Assembly: GCF_003096275.1 (NCBI RefSeq)
Contig: NZ_QENQ01000001.1
Coordinates: 3,205,565-3,269,564 of the forward strand
Length of the DNA stretch: 64,000 nucleotides
Reading direction: 5' to 3'
From: Sphingomonas pokkalii
Lineage (GTDB): Bacteria; Pseudomonadota; Alphaproteobacteria; Sphingomonadales; Sphingomonadaceae
Below, in pieces: positions 29,643-36,606 of this stretch (its first letter is position 1; the number at the start of each line of letters is the position of its first letter). The translations under genes and the position numbers were made by a program. The notes under the pieces are model-generated. The model was not told where the DNA came from. It saw nothing but the letters and a program-made list of their open reading frames with translations, and ran no database searches.

Positions 29643-30523
29643 ATCCGCCCCCGATCCAGGACGAGCAGGAGCGCGGGATGATCCTTGTCAACGTGCTGAT
29701 GTTCGTGGCGATCGCCAGCGGGCTGGTGCTGCTGATGATCGATCGCGAGGAACTGGCGCTAGATCGCGGGCTGCGGATGCGCGAGGCGGCACGGGCGCAG
29801 GCGATCGTGCGCGGGGGCGCGCTTTCCGCCTTGGTGGCGCTGCGCCGCGACGGGGAGAAGGCGGGCGACGTCGATCATCGCGGCGAGCCCTGGGCCAAGC
29901 TGGCCGAAAAGGATGCGCCGATCGAAGGCGGCACGTTCGATCTTGCGATCGCGGATGCCGAAGGGCGGTTCAACATCAATTCCGTTCGCACCGGCGAGGC
30001 TGGCGCGGTGGTGTTGCTGCAGGAGATCGCCAACGATGTGGGGATGAAGCCCGAGCAGGTGGTGGCGGCCATCGAATATGTCCGTCTGCAAGGGCCGATC
30101 ACCGATCTGCGTCCGCTGCGGCTGGCAGGGATCGAACCCAAGGTTGCCGACAAGCTGGAACGGGTGGTGACGGCGCTGCCGGGCATCACCACGATCAACC
30201 TCAATGCCGCCGAGCCGGAGCTGATGCGCATCCTGTTCAAGGATCCGCTGATTGCCAGCCGGCTGGTCGCGGTGCGGGCGCGGCAGGGCTATCTGACGCT
30301 CAAGGATCTGAACGACCAGCATGTGACGTTGCCCTGGGGCACCTCGTTCAAGTCGAGCAGCTTCTGGGTCCGCACCGCCGCCACGATCGGATCGACCCGG
30401 CAGCAGGAAGCGACGCTGATCCAGCGCCGCACGACGCCGCAGGGGGTGCTGGAAGCGGTGCCGGTCGAACGCTGGCGCAACGCGGCGGTGCCGCCGGGCG
30501 TGCCTGCTTTCGGTGTGCGCTGA
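29639..30523 (+). CDS. gspK: Type II secretion minor pseudopilin GspK
   Basis: The 294-residue protein is the largest minor pseudopilin and caps the tip. The leader (QEQERG-like DEQERG) is followed by MILVNVLMFVAIASGLVLLM; as is usual for GspK, Glu5 is replaced (Asn here). The body has the GspK insertion and NINSVRTGEAGAVVLLQ, ITDLRPLRLAGIEPKVADKL and INLNAAEPELMRIL. ATG in an ATGA overlap with gspJ. Confidence 0.92.
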   Translation: MNPPPIQDEQERGMILVNVLMFVAIASGLVLLMIDREELALDRGLRMREAARAQAIVRGGALSALVALRRDGEKAGDVDHRGEPWAKLAEKDAPIEGGTFDLAIADAEGRFNINSVRTGEAGAVVLLQEIANDVGMKPEQVVAAIEYVRLQGPITDLRPLRLAGIEPKVADKLERVVTALPGITTINLNAAEPELMRILFKDPLIASRLVAVRARQGYLTLKDLNDQHVTLPWGTSFKSSSFWVRTAATIGSTRQQEATLIQRRTTPQGVLEAVPVERWRNAAVPPGVPAFGVR

Positions 30524-30594
30524 ACGGTTGAGATTGGCCGCCATTTCTGGTCAGGTCGTCGCATGAACCTACCGGAGCCCTTCGCTTGGTCTTG

Positions 30595-31185
30595 ATGCGC
30601 CTTTTCGGACGTGGCCCGATCCGGCGCTGGCGCGACACCCATGTCGCGCTGGCACGGGCGGTCCTGCAACAGGCGGCGGCGGACCTGATCGAGACGCTGG
30701 ACGCCGAACTCTCCCAGGCGGACTGGCAGGATGGGCTGATCGAACAGACGCGCTTCGTGGCGACGCGCATCGCCCCGGTCGTGCGGCGGGTCGCCGATCC
30801 GCTGGCGCGGCGGGTGGTCGAAGAGGCCGATCGCACGCTGCAGACGATCGCCTATTATCCGCTGCACTGGCGCCCGCAGCCGATCGATACCCATTTGATG
30901 CGCGACATGATGGAGGAACTGGGCGACTGGGCGGCGGCCGGCGGCGCGGCCCTTTCCGGCTTGATGCGCGGGGCCGCCACGACGCTGCCGTTCGGGGACG
31001 CGGCGGGGGGCCGGGGCGCGACGCCCGGCGACTGGATGCGGCTGCGCGCCGAGGCCCGGTTGCGGGCGAAGGTGCACGCCTATGTCGTCGCCACGGTGGT
31101 GAAGGGCCCCAAAGGGCGGCCTTCGATGCTCGAGCACGTCGTCGATCTGCTCCGGGAAGCGGCGCGGCACGCGCAGCCGCTCTAG
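30595..31185 (+). CDS. Hypothetical helical protein downstream of gspK
   Basis: The product of about 196 residues is Arg/Ala/Leu-rich with several predicted amphipathic helices, a Gly-rich stretch (AAGGAALSGLMRGAATTLPFG) and no signal peptide or clear membrane span. No family is recognised. It is 70 bases after gspK in the same direction and convergent with ybaK (6-base gap). ATG 30595 was taken; TTG 30586 is an alternative. Consistent codon use and a well-ordered C-terminus (GRPSMLEHVVDLLREAARH) support that it is real. Confidence 0.6.
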   Translation: MRLFGRGPIRRWRDTHVALARAVLQQAAADLIETLDAELSQADWQDGLIEQTRFVATRIAPVVRRVADPLARRVVEEADRTLQTIAYYPLHWRPQPIDTHLMRDMMEELGDWAAAGGAALSGLMRGAATTLPFGDAAGGRGATPGDWMRLRAEARLRAKVHAYVVATVVKGPKGRPSMLEHVVDLLREAARHAQPL

Positions 31186-31191
31186 GCGGAG

Positions 31192-31665
31192 TCAGGCGGT
31201 GATCGCCGCGACTGTTGCGGCGAGCAGTTGGGCTGCATCGGCAGGCGCGAGGCGAACCTGCAGGCCGCGCTGGCCGCCATTGATATAGACGAAGGGTTCG
31301 GCCAATGCGGATTCCTCGATCACCGCCGGCACGCGCCGCATTTGTCCGAACGGGCTGATCCCGCCCACCTTGTACCCGGAAAGCCGCTCCGCATCGGCGG
31401 GCTTCATCATTTCCGCGGACTTCGCCCCCAGCGCCGCCGCCAGCCGCTTCATCGCCACCTGTCGATCGGAGGGCAGGATGGCGAGCACGGGCTTTCCATC
31501 GGCCAGCGCCATCAGCGTCTTGAGCACGCGGGCGGGTGGTTCGCCCAGCGCTTCGGCGGCCTGCATCCCGATTCGGTCGGCATCGGGATCATAATCATAG
31601 CGGTGCACGCTGAACGGGATCTTCGCCCCTTCGAGCGCGCGTGTCGCGCGCGTCGCCTTCGACAT
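31192..31665 (-). CDS. ybaK: YbaK/EbsC-type Cys-tRNA(Pro) deacylase
   Basis: The 157-residue protein hydrolyses mischarged Cys-tRNA(Pro) in the cytoplasm. YbaK features are RATRALEGAKIPFSVHRYDY, the Lys in RVLKTLMALADGKPVLAILP, KSAEMMKPADAERLSGYKVG, the GGISPFG loop and FVYINGGQRGLQVRL. Length and all key segments are normal. AAGG precedes the ATG at 31665. Confidence 0.93.
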   Translation of the reverse strand: MSKATRATRALEGAKIPFSVHRYDYDPDADRIGMQAAEALGEPPARVLKTLMALADGKPVLAILPSDRQVAMKRLAAALGAKSAEMMKPADAERLSGYKVGGISPFGQMRRVPAVIEESALAEPFVYINGGQRGLQVRLAPADAAQLLAATVAAITA

Positions 31666-31733
31666 GCCTTGTTCCTTCGATCGAACCGCGGCCCTGCTCC
31701 GCGAAATTGATCGGAGGATCAACCCCGAGCGCG

Positions 31734-32405
31734 TCAGGAGCGTCCAGCGGAGGCGGCAACCATCTTCCAGCGCCCGGCTTCGCCCGGCGCCTGGGCGCTG
31801 ATCCAGTCATAGGCGGCCTCGGACCAGGGGCGGACATAGGGGGAGCGGCTATCCAGTACCATGTCGCCGGCGTCGGTGCGGGCGACGAGCACGACATGGA
31901 GGCCAAGATCGCGGCGATAGACGACGGCGAAGAACAGCCGTTCGGCGGGATAGCCCGCGGCGATCAACTGCAGGCGCTTCTCGATCGCGATATCCTCGCA
32001 GTCGCCGACCGCGTCGCGGCCGATGCCGCTGCGGCGCCACAACTCGCCCTGGCCGAATTGCGCAAGATCGGTGCGCTGGCGGACATGCCCATTCACCAGC
32101 CGATTGACGCGTGCAAGCAGCGTTGCAGGATCGGCATCGGGTTGGGCGGGGGGCGTCGACGGCAACGGCAGGGAATGCACTGCGGGCACGATGCTGGCCG
32201 TCGCTTCGGTCAATGGCGCGTCTGCCCGTTCGGGGGTGCCGCCGAGCGCGCTGCATAGCTGCGCGTCTTCCCGGCAGAGCGCCACAAAGCCGCGGGGGGC
32301 CTCCGCCGATCCGGTGACCGGTACGTACCGGTTGTCCTGGGCTGCAACGGTATTCGGTAACACAAACAGCACGGCAATACACGCTGCCGCGATACGCTTA
32401 CCCAT
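31734..32405 (-). CDS. Transglutaminase-like cysteine peptidase (BTLCP/C93 family)
   Basis: The 223-residue protein has a signal peptide cut after TVAAQ (about residue 23). The catalytic triad is visible as Cys in GRDAVGDCEDIAIEKRLQL, His in GLHVVLVARTDAG and Asp in MVLDSRSPYVRPW. Bacterial transglutaminase-like cysteine proteinases act in the periplasm; LapG, which cuts surface adhesins, belongs here, but no lapA or lapD homologue is nearby, so the target is unknown. Confidence 0.85.
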   Translation of the reverse strand: MGKRIAAACIAVLFVLPNTVAAQDNRYVPVTGSAEAPRGFVALCREDAQLCSALGGTPERADAPLTEATASIVPAVHSLPLPSTPPAQPDADPATLLARVNRLVNGHVRQRTDLAQFGQGELWRRSGIGRDAVGDCEDIAIEKRLQLIAAGYPAERLFFAVVYRRDLGLHVVLVARTDAGDMVLDSRSPYVRPWSEAAYDWISAQAPGEAGRWKMVAASAGRS

Positions 32406-32545
32406 CCTGCATACTCCGCCTGATGCAGGATCGGCGTAGCGGAGGAGTGGCTTATATCTGCTAAAGGACTATGGTTTACAGAAGGTTAAGGCGACGCGAA
32501 CAGGGCGTCGCTTCGATTCCGTGCTGCCTGGATCTGGTGCTGCTC

Positions 32546-32709
32546 AGAGACCGTTTGGAAATTCGATCGGGTCGGCCTGGCGGGTCTTTTTCGCCGCCGC
32601 AGCGTCGCCAATCCTCGCCGATGCTTCCGGCATCGCCTGCGGTTGGCTTCTTGCGCGCGACAAAAAATCCTTCGCCAGCCCTCCGCCGCCGAATTCCCAA
32701 ACGGTCTCT
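32546..32709. mobile_element. MITE-like element with 20-base terminal inverted repeats
   Basis: The 164-base element is bounded by AGAGACCGTTTGGAAATTCG (32546-32565) and, inverted, the same with one change (32690-32709). Ends of this kind occur on IS5-group insertion sequences, so it is likely a non-autonomous derivative. It has no coding capacity. Its right end provides the first base of the TAA stop of the small gene at 32709-32975. Confidence 0.7.
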
Positions 32710-32975
32710 TAGAAGAGCAGGCGAGCGATCTGGAACGCTAGCCACCAGGATCCCGCCACGCCGCCCGCCAGGATGGCGATGCGAACCGCGCCGGGCCAGC
32801 GGGCATGGTCCTCGGGCCTATCGTCGAGGCAGGCCGCCGCGATGGCGATTCGGGTCTGATAGCCATGCACCGGCGAAGGTACGAAATCCCGGCGATCGGC
32901 GGAGGCCGGCCACAGGGATGGACGCTGCGTCGATGCCGTTGCGCGTGCGTCTGCGGTTTCCTGGAGCTTGGCCAT
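32709..32975 (-). CDS. Small hypothetical protein with C-terminal membrane segment
   Basis: The 88-residue product has a polar N-terminal half (HGYQTRIAIAAACLDDRPED) and one membrane helix (VRIAILAGGVAGSWWLAFQI) almost at the end. No family is recognised. It ends exactly at the edge of the MITE-like element, so the original C-terminus may have been longer by a few residues. It is divergent from the EEP-family gene. Confidence 0.55.
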   Translation of the reverse strand: MAKLQETADARATASTQRPSLWPASADRRDFVPSPVHGYQTRIAIAAACLDDRPEDHARWPGAVRIAILAGGVAGSWWLAFQIARLLF

Positions 32976-33053
32976 GCTGTATTTCTGCGCAGATAATCGT
33001 TACGGAACGCTTAACGCTTCGGCAATTTCCATCACCACGGGGGAATCGGGTCC

Positions 33054-34076
33054 ATGCGGCGACTTGGTTGGGCGCGCGCGCGATTCCGCTGGCCCGCATC
33101 GGGGCGCTTGCGGCAGGCGCTGGGCGCCGTGCTTGCGGGCGTCGCGCTGCTCGCCATGGGCTGCGGCCTGCTCGGAGGCTGGTGGGAGGCGGGCGACGCC
33201 GCGAACATTGTCGCGCCGGCCTGGCCATTATTGGCGCTTGCAGGGGCGATCTGCCTTGCGGCCAGGCATCGGCGGATCGCGCTGGCGACGGGGATTTCGG
33301 GGCTGGGATATGCGGCGGTGATCCTGCTGCCCGGCCTTCGCGCCGCACCGGCAGCGGAAGCAGGGAGCGTCGCGCACGATCTGCGGATCGTCCAGTTCAA
33401 CGCCTGGAAGGACAATCCGACGCCCGTGGTTGCGGCCCGCTGGATCCTGGCGCAGCGACCCGACATCGTGCTGCTGGCGGAAGTCGGCCCGCAATCGCCG
33501 CTGCTGCGGTTGCTGTCGCCGCTGGTACCGCGGCGGATCAATTGCGCGGCCAGCGATCGTTGCTCGACCTGGATTCTCACGCGGCTGCCGGTCCGCGCGG
33601 CGGAGGGATTGGCGAAGGGCGACTCCGAGAATCGTCGGGCGCTTTCTGCCGCCTGGGCGCGGCTGGACGGCGGGTGCGGCGATCTGGACGTGCTTGCCGT
33701 GCATCTGGCGCGTCCTTGGCCCTATGCTGGTCAGCGCGCCGATCTTGCTCGGCTGGGCGAGGAAGTCGCGCGGCTGCCGCGTGACCGACTGCTGATCGCC
33801 GGGGACTTCAACTTGCCGGCCTGGCAGCAACATATGCGGCAGCTGGAGGCACAATTCGCGCCGATGCGTCGCGCGACCCAGCTCCTGCCGACCTGGCCGG
33901 CGCGGATCGGCGATGCTGCAATGCAACCGCTATTGCCGCTCGACCACCTGTTCCTGGGCCCGAACTGGCGCGTCGTATCCATCCATCGCGGGCCACGGTT
34001 GGGATCGGATCATTTGCCCCTTGTCACTACAATTCGCCCCCGCGGAATCTGCAAAAACCCCGTTACGTCGCCGTAA
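33054..34076 (+). CDS. Endonuclease/exonuclease/phosphatase-family membrane protein
   Basis: The 340-residue protein begins with about three membrane segments (residues 25-105), then an EEP domain: LRIVQFNAWKDNPTP, DIVLLAEVGPQ (metal-binding Glu), AVHLARPW, LLIAGDFNLPAW, LDHLFLG and LGSDHLPLVTTI (catalytic His). The active-site set is complete. The catalytic domain probably faces the periplasm; the substrate is unknown. It precedes the polysaccharide export genes by 55 bases and may be part of that locus. Confidence 0.85.
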   Translation: MRRLGWARARFRWPASGRLRQALGAVLAGVALLAMGCGLLGGWWEAGDAANIVAPAWPLLALAGAICLAARHRRIALATGISGLGYAAVILLPGLRAAPAAEAGSVAHDLRIVQFNAWKDNPTPVVAARWILAQRPDIVLLAEVGPQSPLLRLLSPLVPRRINCAASDRCSTWILTRLPVRAAEGLAKGDSENRRALSAAWARLDGGCGDLDVLAVHLARPWPYAGQRADLARLGEEVARLPRDRLLIAGDFNLPAWQQHMRQLEAQFAPMRRATQLLPTWPARIGDAAMQPLLPLDHLFLGPNWRVVSIHRGPRLGSDHLPLVTTIRPRGICKNPVTSP

Positions 34077-34131
34077 TGCATTGCTTAATATTCGGTTTCT
34101 TGATAGCTCGGGGCGAAAGGGGAATAACGAG

Positions 34132-34689
34132 GTGAAGCGTTTTCTAACCGTTGTTTTCTTGCTGCTGTCTTTCGGCGGTGTCGCATTTGCGCAGGAAGTT
34201 GCGCCGGCGGCACCCGTGGTGTCCGTGGAGCAGGATTATCACCTGGGGGTTGCAGACAAGGTGCGAATCCTTGTCTATGATGAGCCGACGCTTTCCGGGG
34301 AATTTCTTGTAAACGCAAATGGTTCCATCTCGATGTCGCTCATCGGCGATGTTCGGGCACAGGGCCGGACTGCCAGCGATGTAGCAGAAGAGATCCGCGC
34401 GAAGCTGGCGGATGGTTATATCCGCGCACCCAAAGTCAGTATCGATGTTCTAAGCTTCCGCCCCTATTATATTCTCGGAGAAGTGAAAAAGCCGGGACAG
34501 TATCCCTATTCCTCCGGGTTAACAGTTCTGAACGCAGTGGCCACGGCAGAAGGCTTTAGCTATCGTGCGGGCCGCAAATTCGTGTATGTAAAGCGTGCTG
34601 GGGAATTGAAAGAACAGAAGATTCGCTTGGAAGCCTCTACGCTTGTGTCGCCCGGTGATACCATTCGTATTGGCGAGCGCTTCTTCTGA
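34132..34689 (+). CDS. Short polysaccharide export protein (OPX, Wza/BexD family)
   Basis: The 185-residue protein has a signal peptide cut after VAFAQ (about residue 21), a polysaccharide-export domain (YHLGVADKVRILVYDEPTLS, NGSISMSLIGDVRAQGRTAS, IRAPKVSIDVLSFRPYYILG) and one SLBB domain (GEVKKPGQYPYSSGLTVLNA). It is half the length of Wza and lacks the outer-membrane helix, so it should act as a periplasmic channel ring that needs a partner barrel, likely the protein at 35278-36579. GTG start with AAAGGGG upstream. There is no lipobox. Confidence 0.88.
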   Translation: MKRFLTVVFLLLSFGGVAFAQEVAPAAPVVSVEQDYHLGVADKVRILVYDEPTLSGEFLVNANGSISMSLIGDVRAQGRTASDVAEEIRAKLADGYIRAPKVSIDVLSFRPYYILGEVKKPGQYPYSSGLTVLNAVATAEGFSYRAGRKFVYVKRAGELKEQKIRLEASTLVSPGDTIRIGERFF

Positions 34690-34781
34690 GTATTCGCGTT
34701 TCTGCGGTAGGGTGCCGGTAGGGGCAAGCGCCGCGATGGTTGAGAAATTCCTGTCCTTTTGGGGCAGGGTCGGACAGGGGG

Positions 34782-35243
34782 ATGGATTTGGTGCGCGGAA
34801 TTTTTGCAGCTATTGCAGGGTCTTCGCTATTGATTGCCAATCCTGCCGCCACCCAGACGGGCAGTGCGGAGCGGCCCGTCGCGGCCGCTCCGGTGCCGAC
34901 CCCTGAGGATGAGGCGAAGCAGGTTGATGCAGTCGTGCAGGCACTGCGTGCGGCCTTGGAGGGGAAGGCCGATGACGGGCGCATCGGCGCGCTCGAGGCC
35001 CAGCTTGCGTTCGTGCTGGATCAGTCCGGTGGTGGTTGCGGTGCAACAACCAAGGCGCTCAGTGCGGTTCTGCAGGGAAATCTGTCGGGCACCGCGCGGG
35101 CGGCGGTACGCAACCTGAGCACCACGGTTTCGCGGTGCCAGAACGAAGGCACGGGCGCGACGGGAAGCGTCGCGGACCAGCAGGTGGAGCAGGGACCGGG
35201 GGTCTCTGTGGGCGGTGGCACGTCAAACTATCTGACGCAGTAA
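34782..35243 (+). CDS. Hypothetical secreted protein of the polysaccharide locus
   Basis: The 153-residue product has a probable signal peptide (IFAAIAGSSLLIANPAATQ) and a mostly helical body. It contains two Cys residues (GGGCGATTK and SRCQNEG) that could pair, and a Gly/Gln-rich end. No family is recognised. The position between an OPX exporter and an outer-membrane barrel, in the same direction, suggests a role in polymer export. Confidence 0.6.
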   Translation: MDLVRGIFAAIAGSSLLIANPAATQTGSAERPVAAAPVPTPEDEAKQVDAVVQALRAALEGKADDGRIGALEAQLAFVLDQSGGGCGATTKALSAVLQGNLSGTARAAVRNLSTTVSRCQNEGTGATGSVADQQVEQGPGVSVGGGTSNYLTQ

Positions 35244-35277
35244 GCGCCAGCGCCAGCGCAGTTTTGGGGGATTGATC

Positions 35278-36579
35278 GTGCGTGGCTATGGTTCAGCATG
35301 GGCGTGTTTGGCACTTGGCGTCGTCTGCTCGGCGCAGGCGCGGGCGCAGAATGTCGGCGAAAGCCTCGTCGCCCCCGATCTGCCGCTACAATATGATCGC
35401 GGCCGTAACGAATCGGTGCTCGATCGTCCGCGCCCGGAATATGAGGCGCTGGGTCTGCGGCTGGGCAGCTTCACGCTGTTTCCGCGGCTGGACAGCGAAG
35501 TCGGCTTCTCGGACAACGTGTACGCGGTCAAATCGCCGCGGACGAGCGATGGTTATGTCGCCTTCGCCCCGCGTGCTACCTTGTCGAACAACGACATCCG
35601 CTATTCGCTGGATGTGAGCGCGGGCTATGCCGGGCGTCGCTATTTCTCGGAATCGCAGCGCGACGAGAATACCTGGTTCGCCGGGGCGAACGGGCGTTTC
35701 GATGCAAATTCCAGCCTGTCGCTGTCGGCCCGGCTGCGGGCCTCCCGCGCCGTCGAACCACGCACCTCTGCGGCCGTGCCGCTCACCGCGTCCGAGCCGG
35801 TGCAGTATCGCCAGAACGAAGCGGGCGCGACGATCAACTTCACCGGCGGCAAGACGCGCGGACAACTGACGTTCGACTATAACGGCTTCACCTTCGCCAG
35901 TGTCCGCACCTTTGCGGGCACGGTGCTGGATCAGTCGAGCCGCAACCGTGACGTCTATCGCGGCGGCGGTCGCGGTGAAATCTCGATCTCGGCCGATACC
36001 TCGGTGTTCGTCCAGCTCGGCTATGAGAAAAGCGATTATCGCACGCCGCTGGCGCTGGGCGTGCCCAATCGAACTTCGGAGCAGCTGCGCGCGCTGGTCG
36101 GTGCCAGCTTCGATGTCACGTCGTTGATCCGCGGCGCGCTGTCTGCCGGCTATGTCCGCCGCAGCTACAATGCGGCGATCTACCCGGATATTTCCGGCTG
36201 GGCGGCCGAAGGGCGTATCCAGTATTTCGTCAGTCCGCTCACGACCGTGACGCTGAACCTTCGCCGAACCGTGGAAGATGCGTCCTTTCAGGATACCAGC
36301 GGCTTCTTCGCGACATCTGCCAATCTGCGTGCCGATCACGAACTGCTTCGCAACCTGCTGCTCTACGCACAGGCGGGGTATGAGATCGATACCTATCAGG
36401 GGCGCGGCGCGACCGTGCCGGACGTGAAGGTCTGGCGCCTGGGCGCGGGGGCGCGGTATTTCATGAACCGCACGATCGGCATCGGCGTTTCCTATGCGCA
36501 CGATTCGCGGACATCGAACGCCGTTGCGAATGCCTATACCGAAAATCGCGGACTGATTTCCCTCATCCTTCAGCGCTGA
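35278..36579 (+). CDS. Outer-membrane beta-barrel of the polysaccharide locus (BBP2-like)
   Basis: The 433-residue protein has a signal peptide cut after ARAQ (about residue 24) and many amphipathic strands ending in LISLILQR. The N-terminal RPRPEYEALGLRLGSFTLFP followed by VGFSDNVYA is characteristic of putative beta-barrel porin-2 proteins that accompany exopolysaccharide genes. GGGGGA lies before the GTG at 35278; TTG 35272 is less well placed. A role as outer-membrane portal with the short OPX protein is inferred. Confidence 0.8.
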   Translation: MRGYGSAWACLALGVVCSAQARAQNVGESLVAPDLPLQYDRGRNESVLDRPRPEYEALGLRLGSFTLFPRLDSEVGFSDNVYAVKSPRTSDGYVAFAPRATLSNNDIRYSLDVSAGYAGRRYFSESQRDENTWFAGANGRFDANSSLSLSARLRASRAVEPRTSAAVPLTASEPVQYRQNEAGATINFTGGKTRGQLTFDYNGFTFASVRTFAGTVLDQSSRNRDVYRGGGRGEISISADTSVFVQLGYEKSDYRTPLALGVPNRTSEQLRALVGASFDVTSLIRGALSAGYVRRSYNAAIYPDISGWAAEGRIQYFVSPLTTVTLNLRRTVEDASFQDTSGFFATSANLRADHELLRNLLLYAQAGYEIDTYQGRGATVPDVKVWRLGAGARYFMNRTIGIGVSYAHDSRTSNAVANAYTENRGLISLILQR

Positions 36580-36606
36580 CGGCGCCGTGCACCAGATCGA
36601 GATGTG

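Noticed and set aside
32471..33784. 437-codon plus-strand frame across the MITE and the EEP gene start
   Set aside because: It crosses an element and two better-supported genes and has no recognisable sequence.
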